DNA of 64,000 nucleotides from Wuchereria bancrofti (lineage: Eukaryota; Nematoda; Chromadorea; Rhabditida; Onchocercidae), in the NCBI GenBank assembly GCA_005281725.1, contig SSBO01000007.1:1-64000 (forward strand), read 5' to 3'. The notes under the pieces are model-generated. The model saw only the letters and a program-made list of their open reading frames with translations, was not told where the DNA came from and did no database searches. Every line of letters begins with the position of its first letter. Position 1 is the stretch's first letter. This document shows positions 1 through 9,375 of the stretch, piece after piece. The translations under genes and the position numbers were made by a program.

Positions 1-412
1 AAAACTAAATCATGAAGATATCCCCATTTGGAACTAACAAACCTAAACTGTGCTCCACAACTAGTGCGCAACTGATTATACAAACCCCAGAAAACGGGAT
101 TATACCATTGCGTGCTAATGTAATAGAATATTTGACGAATGGAGTACAAGTTGTCAAGATACCAAAGGAGTTACAGATCTAACTAGCAATTGGGAAAAAC
201 CTGATACACTGATTGGCGCGGATTATTTCTTCAAATTCATAGATCTACAAGAACTCAAGGAGCTGCATTCCGGACATATATTGGTTTGATCAAAGGTTGG
301 CCCTATAATTGTAGAGAATGGTGATATTAATAAACTTTGTAAAAATAATAATCCTACGCGAGTAACATGTTCGGTCAATGTAAATATTAATTCAGAATTA
401 GAGAAATTCTGG
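1..412 (+). pseudogene. Retropepsin (DUF1758/A17-type) C-terminal part of element A
   Basis: Reading the plus strand gives ISPFGTNKPKLCSTTSAQL and then RANVIEYLTNGVQVVKIP, followed by an in-frame stop. The downstream half (GADYFFKFIDLQ, then the PR-RT linker) is still legible. It is the distal half of the BEL protease; the catalytic DIGSQ motif lies before the window start but is visible in the inverted copy at about 4900. The segment is nearly identical to the reverse complement of 4436-4849. It would have processed the Gag-Pol polyprotein but cannot be functional here. Confidence 0.8.
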
Positions 413-421
413 AAGTTAGAA

Positions 422-1211
422 ATGATAGGCATTCAAGAAACTCCTACTGCGGATGATGATCAAGCCCTAAAGCATTTTAAACAAACCATCATCAAACAAG
501 GTGGGAGATACCAAGTATGTTGGCCATGGAGAGATTCTAAACAGAAATTGAGTAATAATTATGGACTATGTCTTGGACGTTTGAAGAACTTAATGAAACG
601 CCTACAACACCAATCACTGATTCAACTATACCACAACACAATCCAGGAACAATTATGATCAGGTATAATCGAAGAAGTTCCGTCAAACGATGAGGTTAGT
701 GTTATTACTTACCACATCATGAAGTATTCACCCCTAGTAAAAATACGACCAAATTAAGAATCGTCTATGACGCTTCAGCGCATTACAAAGGATTCAGAAG
801 CCTAAATGATGTATTGTATTGAGGCCCAGTAATGCTACCAGAATTAGTTGGGGTATTACTACGGTTTCGAATGATGGAAATAGTGATTACTGTTGACATT
901 GAAAAGGCATTCCTACAAATAGGACTACAAAAAGAAGAAAGAAATTGTACACGATTTCTTTGGTTAAATAACCTCAAAAAAGAAGCCATCGATGAAAATA
1001 TAAAATGCTATCGCTTCAAACGAGTTCCCTTTGGAGTGATCTCATCACCTTTTCTGTTGGCAGCAACTCTAAACTATCATCTAGAGAGTTATGGTAGTAA
1101 ACTAGCGGACGAAATAAGAAAAATTCTCTACGTGGACAATGTCATTATATCAGCAACTAACACTGAAGAGGCGTTAAACAAATATGAAGAAATGAAGATA
1201 ATTTTTGGAGA
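422..1211 (+). pseudogene. BEL/Pao PR-RT linker and partial reverse transcriptase (element A)
   Basis: The linker (422-658) has the family pattern DDDQALKHF, GGRYQVCWPW and NYGLCLGRL. After a stop, the frame resumes with [12 protein letters not shown] and SLNDVL, another stop (TGA near 821), then [39 protein letters not shown] and the active-site box YVDN at about 1126-1140, the BEL variant of YxDD. At about 1209 the frame passes without a stop into integrase LSDNASQF, which marks a deletion of the RT thumb, RNase H and integrase N-terminus. At least two stops plus the deletion make it inactive. It would have been the reverse-transcription enzyme of the element. Confidence 0.88.
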
Positions 1212-1960
1212 AGTCCTGAGTGACAACGCCAGTCAATTTCAACTTGTTTTCAAGACAATAATGGAGACAAACGCCAATTTCCTAGCAGAAAATGGAATGG
1301 TATGGAAAAATACTATCCCAAGATCACCTTGGGAAGATGGAGTATATGAAAGAATGATTGGACTCACAAAGGGAGCTCTAAGAAAAGCTATAGGGAGGAA
1401 ACTTCTCAAGGAAGGCGGATTGATAACATTAATAGCAGAAATAGAAGGGATTCTTAACACCCGTCCACTAACATACGTAAGCTCCGAAGACTATAGAGTC
1501 GTACGTCCAATCGATTTTATTGCACCTTCTTCCACATTGGATATACCGATCAATTACGATAATGAAGAGGAGGAATATACTCCTAATCCACCAAAAACGA
1601 AGGATAAACTAATCAAATACTGGGCCAATACCCTCAAAACACTAGATGTTTTTTGGAAACTATGGAGAGAAGAATATCTTACGAGTCTCAGAGAACGAAC
1701 ACAAAAGGAATTAATCTCTCCCAGATTGGCAGAGAAAAGAATTCCGCGAGAAAATGAAATAGTTTTATTAATCGAACCGGAAACGCCTCGTAGTATATGG
1801 GAATTAGCAAGGATAATCAAAATTAATAAAGGATGGGATGGAAGAATAAGAAGCGCAACAATCCAAATGTCAAATGGAAAACAACTTGACCGTTCAATCA
1901 ACAGGCTATGTTCCATGGAAATAAATGGTCCCGATGATATAGAAGAAAAGCAAGAAGATA
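1212..1960 (+). pseudogene. BEL/Pao integrase C-terminal half with DUF5641-like tail (element A)
   Basis: The open frame continues from the RT fragment. LSDNASQF carries the second Asp of the D,D-35-E core. [13 protein letters not shown] carries the Glu. [11 protein letters not shown] closes the core, and [20 protein letters not shown] with [13 protein letters not shown] is the basic tail domain typical of BEL/Pao integrases (DUF5641). The first catalytic Asp and the HHCC zinc domain are missing, deleted between 1200 and 1215. The inverted partner at 3600-4436 holds just those missing parts. The frame runs on into the env-like region without a stop. Confidence 0.85.
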
Positions 1961-2049
1961 AATCAGAAGAACCTATTGCCAGACGAATCAGTAATGCCAA
2001 AGAACGCTCAGCTCAAACCAAAACTGCTGTTAAAGATAAATCCAATAAC

Positions 2050-3500
2050 TTCATGAAGACTTTACTACTGATGACTACTATATCATTGATGTCAGTAGCG
2101 AAAACCAACTGCAAATGGACTTCCGGCATACCCTTTAATGTTCCCGAAAAATGGAACTGTGAAAAAATCTATGGGGAAAACGTTACTTGGCATAATATGG
2201 ACGTACATACTCGCACTCATATACGAATACCGGCTATAAAATGCAGCAATATAACACGAACGGTGTGTACGAAAGCCTTCCTGAGACTAGCATTATCAGT
2301 AGTTTCAGATAAAACAACAACTGCTGTAACTCCGCAACTTTGTTGAACTTTGTATTCTCAAACGCAAGTAACTGGGATCAAATTGATTCAGTCTTCTCCT
2401 AACAAATGGATAACAAATAACGAAATACAGTATTCGCATGGATGGTTGGGAGCTAAATGCCAATCGACAATAAATTTCGTATTGACAAAGGGAGAAATAC
2501 TCTTCCACGAAGGGAGAGGATTAGTCTCTAATCTTGATGATACAGACAAATGTATGGTACAAAATGGCAAGTGCGTGATTAATACTAGTACCGTTTTATG
2601 GAACAGTACTGAAGCAGTCAATCAATGTCCATATAAAAGAATTGGAAGATTCAACACGATCAAATATGGAAATCACTTCATCATCAAAGAATTGCAATCT
2701 TCATTTATACTTGATAACCCACTCAAGTACAATGAAAAATTGCAAATTTAACAATCCTTATACAATGAAAGGATATATCATCTTTGAGAAGAATACAAGA
2801 GAGGAAAGAAACTTTACTACGAACTCAAATCAAGAGACAACAAACCAACTATTCATGATGGAAATGTCTCCAGGTGAAACATCAGACCCCAATAATATAA
2901 AACTCCAATATGCCGTCGATTCATTAAGACAAGAGTTTATACAACAATTTGAAGATACCTACCAAAGAAGTTGTCAAAACAGAAATAATCTACTATACTT
3001 GATTGAAGCTCTATCGAGTCATTATCCCACTATTACAACAAGAATGATATTACAAAGGAGCGATGTAAGAGCCAAAAATGAAAACGGAACATTGCTTATA
3101 GCACCTTGTAAAATGGATAGGATTCCATTTCAAAGCATCGAATTTAAAGGAAGACTAATAGATAAATTTGAAGCCGAAAGAATTAATGCGGAGCTGGAAA
3201 TCCTAGCTCACAGACACGAGATAGTTAACACAATATCTCATGAACAGAAGGATGAATCTCTATGGCAAGAAATCTCAGGACAAGAAGAATTGGCGAAACA
3301 AATAGAGAGCGGATTCGACAAAGTAACCAATTCGATACAAGAAAAACTTGAAGGCTTGATGATGCATTGGGAAGTAATCACTGTGTGTATAATTATTGTA
3401 GCTATATCAATAGTAATAATTGCTCTTATATTGAAATTCAGATTTCTCCAATCTTTATTCTGTCCTTCTCGTAAACGAAATTCAAATGCAAGAGTTTTCT
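2050..3500 (+). pseudogene. Env-like membrane glycoprotein remnant of element A
   Basis: Downstream of integrase lies a frame with viral-envelope architecture. It has a hydrophobic leader beginning at the ATG at 2053 ([14 protein letters not shown]), several N-glycosylation sequons (for example NVT, NIT, NST), many cysteines, and near the C-terminus a single transmembrane helix (CIIIVAISIVIIALIL, about 3385-3440) followed by a short basic tail. Some nematode BEL elements (Tas, Cer7 type) are known to carry env-like genes; whether this one belongs to that phlebovirus-Gc-like group cannot be judged here. It is broken by an in-frame TGA at 2344-2346 and a frameshift near 2700-2750, and it ends where minus-strand integrase sequence begins. 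Confidence 0.6.
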
Positions 3501-3599
3501 ATATTGTAAAAGATTTTGATTATTTCGACATTCCCGATGGAGGAAAATTAAGTCTTCGAGGGGAAAGATGTGGTGTGAAGAGCATCTATTTGTCTCTAT

Positions 3600-4436
3600 T
3601 TGAAACATGTGAAGTGTCTCTAGTGGTAAAACATGTGAAAAGTGCTACCTATCTTTTGATCTTTCCATTGTTATCTTTGACAGTAATTGGGCCCATATAG
3701 GCAAGGCCAACATTGGTGGTAATTTGTATGGGTTAGTTCTCCATCTTCGACAGGTAAAGCATCCATTGATAACCCGTTTAACTGTTGATCTTTCCGTTGT
3801 TATCCAAAAATTTTGCCTTAATTCACAGAGAGTGTGAGCAATTCCAGCATGATACAGTTCTTCATGTTTCCTTTTGATGATAAGTTCAATAATATGATTA
3901 CGAACTGGTAAATAGGTTGGAAATTTACTTTCATTTGTTAATTCCGCATTCTCTAAATGGCTTTTTGATTTCCATAATCTATCGGTTTCATCACAATATA
4001 AATTCCATATTCTAATTTGACCTTCAATTAATCCTGCGCTTGCCGAATTAATATTTTTTTTGCTGTCTCATAGTCGTTTTTATTCATGTAATTTTTATGA
4101 GTGAATAGTAATTTCAACCACGTCAGTTCTCTTTTGAAGCTTAATTTGATCAACCGAAGTGCCCACACCGTTGCTCATAACATGCAAGTCCAATTAAACT
4201 TTTCATCTATGAATTGAAATTTTACTGATTTAAAAGTTTTCTTTACCTTTCTAATAGTCGTCATAATTGCTCTATTAAATTCATCGTCTCCTTGACATTT
4301 GAATTCCCATTGTGGCCATTTACTTTTCTCTTCTATTGCGGTCCCTTCCACCTTGGTTGATAGTTTTTGAGCTTACTTGGTGGAATTCCTGTAGTAGCAA
4401 CGTCCACTGGATTGTGCGTACTTGAAATATATCGAA
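3600..4436 (-). pseudogene. RNase H end, integrase zinc-binding domain and start of core (element A')
   Basis: From right to left on the minus strand: RYISSTHNPVDVATTGIPPS (the RNase H/integrase hinge of BEL elements) and a decayed stretch with stops. Then the H2C2 integrase zinc domain at about 3880-3745 (HEELYHAGIAH then GCFTCRRW). Then the core start around 3710-3610, read as YMGPITVKDNNGKIKR followed by a stop and LFTCFTTR. The first catalytic Asp position (LDYMGP in relatives) reads LAYMGP. Homology stops near 3600 at the inversion junction. At the other end it joins the protease directly at about 4436, so RT and most of RNase H are missing. Confidence 0.78.
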
Positions 4437-5160
4437 AGATTCTCTAATTCTGAATTAATATTTACATTGACCGAACATGTTACTCGCGTAGGATTATTAT
4501 TTTTACAAAGTTTATTAATATCACCATTCTCTACAATTATAGGGCCAACCTTTGATCAAACCAATATATGTCCGGAATGCAGCTCCTTGAGTTCTTGTAG
4601 ATCTATGAATTTGAAGAAATAATCCGCGCCAATCAGTGTATCAGGTTTTTCCCAATTGCTAGTTAGATCTGTAACTCCTTTGGTATCTTGACAACTTGTA
4701 CTCCATTCGTCAAATATTCTATTACATTAGCACGCAATGGTATAATCCCGTTTTCTGGGGTTTGTATAATCAGTTGCGCACTAGTTGTGGAGCACAGTTT
4801 AGGTTTGTTAGTTCCAAATGGGGATATCTTCATGATTTAGTTTTCAGATTCGGACAATCCCAATTGATGAGATAATTTTCTTGAAATGAAGGATAGTTGA
4901 GAGCCTATATCAAATAGTGCTAAGGCCTTCAGTTTCCGTTGAGGTTGCTTCGGATTGAATACATTTATTCCTCTGCATAGAAGTAATGTTTCTGAGCTAA
5001 TTATATTTCTTTCTTCATATAAAGCACTGTTATGAGAACCTTTGCAATGGAAGCATTGTTTTTTAACTTTGCATGCTTCACTTTTGTGATTATCTCTAAA
5101 ACATATTGAACATTTCTTCAATCTTTTGAGATGATACATTCGAGTTTTAGCTGTAGGATA
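4437..5160 (-). pseudogene. Zinc knuckles and retropepsin of element A'
   Basis: The minus frame at 5139-4837 shows a full CCHC knuckle, CSICFRDNHKSEAC (C-x2-C-x4-H-x4-C), and a second, CFHCKGSHNSALY, whose last Cys has become Tyr. The protease follows: the motif ALFDIGSQLSFI near 4915-4880 contains the active-site Asp in the DIGS form common in BEL proteases. After a stop at 4837 the remaining protease corresponds to the inverted copy of bases 1-412. The knuckles would bind RNA in Gag; the protease would cleave Gag-Pol. Decayed. Confidence 0.82.
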
Positions 5161-5199
5161 GTCATCACAATCGCTATCCCCAATAATCTCGATTGCACA

Positions 5200-6125
5200 G
5201 TCTAGAATATGTACAGTCTCTTTTTATTTGTTGCGGGTTGTGGCACCTTTGGGTTACTTCGTATCGTTGATAATGCTGAAGTCTCTTCAGGATTGTATCG
5301 TTGTTTTTGTCCAAACTTGGTAGTTGTAGGTTTACTTTCAGCCTGGGTGGATAAGTTTAGAACCTTACTTACTTGTTCATCCATATTAGCCACTTCTAAT
5401 AAGAGCTCTCTTAGTTTAGAAGTTGACCAAGTTCTCTCTGCCTTCTTTTGTTCATATAGTTTATTCAAGATCCATCGTGGTAACTTGCCCTCTATCAAGT
5501 TTTCGATACTTGAATGCTCCATCTCTTCTCCAAGAGCTTCTAATTGGCGTAACACTCTCTCGATGTTTTCGATCACTTTCTTCCAATCTCTCTCGTTTCC
5601 TTTGATAATAGATTGGAGTTTCTTATAAAGAATAGTTGTGATCATTGAGGATTTTCCATACTTTTCTTTGAGCAATCGTCTTATCACTCCATAGTTCTCT
5701 GGAACAATATCATATCCTGATACTACTTGTAACGCGTTTCCTTTGAAACATGAATATAAGTAATTTAACTTTTGGATGTCAGGAATTGCTTGTGAATGGA
5801 CTGCTGCATCGAAACTACTCCAAAATTGTCGCCATTGTTTGGGATCTCCACTGAATGTCGGTAGGGATAATTGAGGAAGACTGACAGTAAGTTTTGAAGG
5901 GAAGTTTAAGCCTTCTTCATCCTTTCTTGATCATTTTGATAGCTGTATTAATTTTTGGTCAGCTTCGTCTTTATGCATTGTTAACATTATTATTGCTTCT
6001 TTACCTTCATGTAGTATTTGATATATTCCTTGGTCGCCCCTTGTGATTTCCAGAAAATTCTTTTCTTCATCCTCCCTTTTTTTTTGTTGCTTTGCTTTTC
6101 CGTATATAATCGCGCCATTCACCAC
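5200..6125 (-). pseudogene. BEL/Pao gag (DUF1759-type) of element A'
   Basis: Two adjacent minus frames. The N-terminal part (6125-5931) begins MVNGAIIYGKAKQQKKRED. After a frameshift near 5930 comes the conserved capsid part: VSLPQLSLPTFSGDPKQWRQ, then FKGNALQVVSGYD and, from 5687, VIRRLLKEKYGKSSM through KLPRWILNKLYEQKK. This pattern is the DUF1759 Gag domain of BEL/Pao elements. Related decayed copies of the same domain occur at 9361-9552 and at about 12.8-13.4 kb. It would form the capsid-like particle. Confidence 0.82.
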
Positions 6126-6329
6126 ATATGGACTGGATCGTATTGATACATAATCGTATTCTTAGGAGTTTGTCTTCGAGGATTCATTTTCTCGTCGTAC
6201 AGAGATTGTCCTTTTGATCTATTGTGGCGTTTGGATCAGGAGACTTAAACTCTGATTTATTTCTTGAAGAAGATTGACTAACTTTTCTTTTGCCGGTTGG
6301 ATGCTCGCAATAATGTTGCTGGACATGAT

Positions 6330-6347
6330 TCCCGGCTCGTGACACCA
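6330..6347 (-). other. Primer-binding site of element A'
   Basis: On the minus strand the 18 bases just inside the LTR begin TGGTGTCACGAGCCGGGA. They start with TGG, the complement of tRNA CCA, and lie five bases from the LTR edge. A second element has the related TGGTGCCACGACCCGGGA at 9265-9248. I could not assign the tRNA from memory. Confidence 0.7.
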
Positions 6348-6352
6348 TAAAA

Positions 6353-6982
6353 TGTCGTGGAGTTTTGTTGAAGTATTTGCAGTTAGTCAATAGTTGGAAT
6401 AAGCAGTGGATTTCCTTTACGTTGTTTGTAGAGGATAAAAGATTCGTGGTTATTTGGAGTGTTGGTTGCGCCAAGTTGGTTGGGAATAAGGGGTGTGTGT
6501 GTGATACGTTGTGGATAAAGATAAGAGTTGAATCTTTATTTGTCAAGGGTAAGGTCACAAAACGATACGATGCTTGGATAATGATAACAATAAAAAAATG
6601 AGAAGGGTCGAGAATAATGAAAAAAAAAAAACTCATCACTGTAACACGGAATACGGCTTATATAACGAAAAAAGTAGGGATGGTTTGACTTCAATTATTT
6701 TAACAGAGGTGCATTTAGAACAAAGATCTCGAGAATTGATTGATAATTGCTCGGACAGATTAAAACTTTAGAAAGTAATTTAAGAAGAATATTACAATTA
6801 TTTCCTAACAACTTGGCTAAAGATTAAGTTTGAAACTTAAATTAAGATATAAAAAAGTTACAGTTGGATAAAATTTAACAACTGTTTGTAACTTGTGTAA
6901 TTTTAAGTTACGAAATGCTATAGTTTAACAACTTAAATAACTTCTCATGCTTTGGTCTTTCGCGAAATTGAAATTCGCGACA
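6353..6982 (-). repeat. 5' LTR of element A' (630 bp)
   Basis: On the minus strand it starts TGTCGCGAATTTCAATTTCG at 6982 and ends CTCCACGACA at 6353, giving TGTCG...CGACA terminal inverted repeats. The inner edge is followed by a tRNA-like PBS and gag. The first bases match the start of a solo LTR at 37732-38236, an independent confirmation of this edge. Beyond 6982 the sequence is pol of element C, interrupted in the linker right after its GRYQVC motif. Confidence 0.82.
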
Positions 6983-6987
6983 AACAT

Positions 6988-8165
6988 ACCTGGTATCTTC
7001 CATATTGTTTGATAAGGTATCTTCCATATTGTTTTGAAATGTTGTAATGCTTTATCGTCGTCGTCTTCACTGGGAGATTCTTTAATGCCAGTCATCTCTA
7101 ATTTCCAGAATTTTTCTAATTCTGCATTAATATTGACATTAATAGAGCATACTTCGTCTGAAGGACAGATGGCATCCTTTTTACACAGTGTCGTAAAAAC
7201 GACACATTTAAATTACATTCAAATCCTAATATTTTTTGCCAGATGCGTGATGCGTCAATCACCACATATTTTTGCATTTGTAATTAATCCATGCCATTAT
7301 GCTAATTACTTCCTCTTTTCTCACACAACAAAAAAAAAACTAATCTTGTTACCAATCTTTGTTTTACATTCAATGATTTCCACCAGATTTCCTGTTGTCA
7401 GTTTAGTTCTGTGTGTAAACTAACCAACCTTCTTCACTAACCATTATTTCATTCTATGTTTTTGGGTGGCGTTTGGGGATACTTTGATAATATTTTAGTA
7501 TTTTACAATTATATTATATCTACTCTTTGCGCGTTATTATAATGTTGATTTTGCATTAATTTTTAATGTTGATTTGTTGGTTTAGTTACTCAAGTTTGAG
7601 CTCGGCAAAATAAAATATCTGCAATCAATAAATTCCACGGCATACAGTTTGTTAAGGTTATCACTTTCAATAATCATAGGACCTACCTTTGATTGAATAA
7701 TTGTGTGTCCTGAAGGTAATTCGTGTATTTTTTGTAAATTAATAAATTTGAAGAAATAATCAGCTCCAATTAATATGTCGGGTTTTTTCCAATAATTTGT
7801 TAATTCTTGGAATTGATCTCCTTTCGGTATCTTCACCATTTGCACTTCATTCATTAAATATTCCACTACATTAGCATACAGTTGTATGGCTTCATTTTCT
7901 GTGGTTTGAATATTTAGTTGGGTGCGAGTAGTGGGACACAATTTGGGTTTATTCATGCCAAATGGAGCTATTTTAATGGTTTGTGATTTTGCTTCATTTA
8001 ATCTTAATTGATGAGGTAATTTTTTAAAAATAAAAGATAATTGGGAGCCTATGTCAAACAATGCTAAAACAGTTTGTTGTAGTTGGGGTTTCAAGAGGTT
8101 AAATACCTTTATTTCCTGTACAAAAGTAATGTTTCACATACTGTTTTCATTCGTGCGGTTAATGT
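6988..8165 (-). mobile_element. BEL/Pao element C pol remnant (protease and PR-RT linker), split by a solo LTR
   Basis: The minus strand has protease from 8094 (ALFDIGSQLSFIFKKLPHQL, then PDILIGADYFFKFINLQ). It breaks after DNLNKL at 7643 and resumes at 7188 with CKKDAICP and NAELEKFWKLEMTGIKE, ending in GRYQVC at the A' LTR. The 454-bp interruption is a solo LTR (7189-7642). An 18-bp local duplication of TATCTTCCATATTGTT lies at about 7000-7035. The order matches element A, about 60-70% alike by eye. Inactive. Confidence 0.8.
7189..7642 (+). repeat. Solo BEL/Pao LTR (454 bp) inside element C
   Basis: It starts TGTCGTAAAAACGACACATT and ends AATTCCACGGCA, matching LTR ends of this family (start TGTCG, end TTCCACRRCA). 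It is flanked by CACAG on the left and TACAG on the right, an imperfect 5-bp target duplication. Removing it rejoins the protease-linker frame of element C exactly, as judged by alignment to element A (TTTTTACAMAGTTTRTTAA). The reading frame at 7582-7642 at the end of the protease is therefore LTR sequence, not protein. Confidence 0.75.
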
Positions 8166-8941
8166 TGAATATCTCAAAAAGATTTAAGTGACTCAAAAGA
8201 AGCAGAACAAAAGGATCAACGAGAGGTCATTTATGTAATCAAACCACCATCCGGAAGTGATGAACCAGATGAATACAAGAAAATCGCACTTCGAATGGTC
8301 TAAGATCTCGAAAGATTTGGGCTCTTTGCTATTTTATCCCAGCATGCAGACAAAGAGAAAATCACATTCAAACTTTAACGGAAAAGCAGATAGATTCCCA
8401 TCTCCTAAGTCGACCATTACTTCAAAATCAACGCCAGAATGTAGAAGATTATCAGTCGTTCTAATTCCAGAAGTTATGAAGGAAGTTGCAAATAAGACCC
8501 GAATTGTACCAAAGAAAATTGAAGATTCGAGAATTTCTCGACAAAATTCCTTCCCCTTTGAAACTAGTGGGAATAGATGGCTTTCCAATCAATGTTTACT
8601 GGAAGAGGGAAATTCCTGATTTAGAATCTGAAATGTCCTCTCTCCCAGTGGATGAATGTGAAAGACCACTGAATAAACCAATGGATCACATTATTGCTAA
8701 GATCCTCATTAAATATCATATAAATGGAGTTATCGCGGACAAAATATCAGTAGATTACTTTGACTAATAGTTTCTTTCATTAACTCCACTCTACGCGAAA
8801 CACTATTCTTTCTATTCGTACATAATTTCTGTATTCATTATTATTACTATATTATATTGTAGTTATCAATAAAGATTTCGATTATGCCTAACTGAATAAC
8901 TCTCTCCAGAAATAACAAAAAATTCTTCATAATTCACAACA
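8166..8941 (+). pseudogene. Plus-strand retroelement 3' fragment ending in an LTR edge
   Basis: From about 8166 the coding signal flips to the plus strand. It is an acidic frame (SKEAEQKDQREVIYVIKPPS) with overlapping broken frames, then 8486-8767 with LKLVGIDGFPINVYWKREI and ends KISVDYFD. I do not recognise it. It is followed by AATAAAG at about 8870 and a segment (8866-8941) that is the inverted homologue of 9270-9360, ending TTCACAACA as the LTRs here do. This suggests env/3'-tail plus LTR of another BEL copy. The start of the LTR is not visible. Confidence 0.45.
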
Positions 8942-9265
8942 TACAATTCACAGCAACTAAATACAAGTAGTGGTATTTGTGGTAAATTAATTGTTGGTGT
9001 GAAGGTCTTTTGAATTGGTTCCTCCTTTATTTCACCTTGTTTTAGGCGTTTAAGGATTAACTCTGAATCATTTTTATACATAATTACAGTTATAACTATA
9101 AGTTTCTTCACCTTCATTTATTAGGTTTTCATTATTGACTATTTTGGCCTGTTTTTCTTTTTCTTGTTTCTTTGGTGGTGAGCTTGTTGAACATGCTCGA
9201 TCCATTTCGCATTAGGAGTTTCGAGAGTGCTAATATAGTTGCAGACATCCCGGGTCGTGGCACCA
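8942..9265 (-). pseudogene. Gag N-terminus, leader and primer-binding site of a further BEL element
   Basis: The minus frame from 9117 reads MKVKKLIVITVIMYKNDSEL and, near 8990-8950, TINLPQIPLLVFS, matching the VSLPQLSLPTFS start of the gag core in A'. Upstream on the same strand lies a leader and at 9265-9248 a PBS (TGGTGCCACGACCCGGGA). Gag is cut off at 8942 by the plus-strand LTR edge. Confidence 0.6.
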
Positions 9266-9269
9266 AATA

Positions 9270-9375
9270 TGTTGTGGAATGCATAATTTTTATTTGTGGA
9301 GAAAGTTATTTGGTTAGGCACAGTCGAAACTTTTATGGTGAATTAATGGATAGGATTTGTTCAGGGGTGTTTCAT
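9270..9375 (-). repeat. Truncated LTR end adjoining the PBS
   Basis: The inner edge of a minus-oriented LTR (plus strand TGTTGTGGAATGCATAATTT). Bases 9291-9340 are homologous to the reverse complement of 8866-8915 (shared GGAGARAGTTATTYRGTTAGG). Only about 100 bp is present before gag-like sequence of another copy begins, so it is truncated. Confidence 0.55.

Larger units (their letters stand above)
1..3600 (+). mobile_element. BEL/Pao retrotransposon A, 5'-truncated by window edge, internally deleted
   Basis: A plus-strand BEL/Pao element in the order aspartic protease tail, PR-RT linker, reverse transcriptase, integrase end and env-like glycoprotein. It begins before the window. It is defective: stops and frameshifts interrupt PR/RT, and at about 1209 the RT is fused directly to the integrase after the second catalytic Asp, so the rest of RT, RNase H and the integrase N-terminus are missing. 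No plus-oriented 3' LTR follows; at about 3600 the sequence switches to minus-strand integrase of element A'. A purine-rich run at 3550-3566 may be a polypurine tract, but the following bases do not match the LTR start seen in A' (TGTCGCGAA). Family assignment rests on [16 protein letters not shown], the DUF5641-like integrase tail and the DIGSQ-type protease in the partner. Confidence 0.9.
3600..6982 (-). mobile_element. BEL/Pao retrotransposon A' (inverted relative of A), 3'-truncated
   Basis: A minus-strand element. Read from 6982 downwards it has a 5' LTR (6982-6353), PBS (6347-6330), leader, gag (about 6125-5200), tandem zinc knuckles, protease (to about 4436), then a jump to the end of RNase H and the integrase zinc domain and the beginning of the integrase core (to about 3600). 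RT is deleted. The protease segment is near-identical to the start of element A in opposite orientation. The LTR edge at 6982 abuts pol sequence of an older element (C), so A' inserted into C. Frameshifts (for example near 5930) show decay. Confidence 0.88.

Noticed and set aside
223..432. Minus-strand reading frame over the element A protease, identical in part to the plus frame at 4422-4622
   Set aside because: Both are antisense shadows of the same inverted protease segment.
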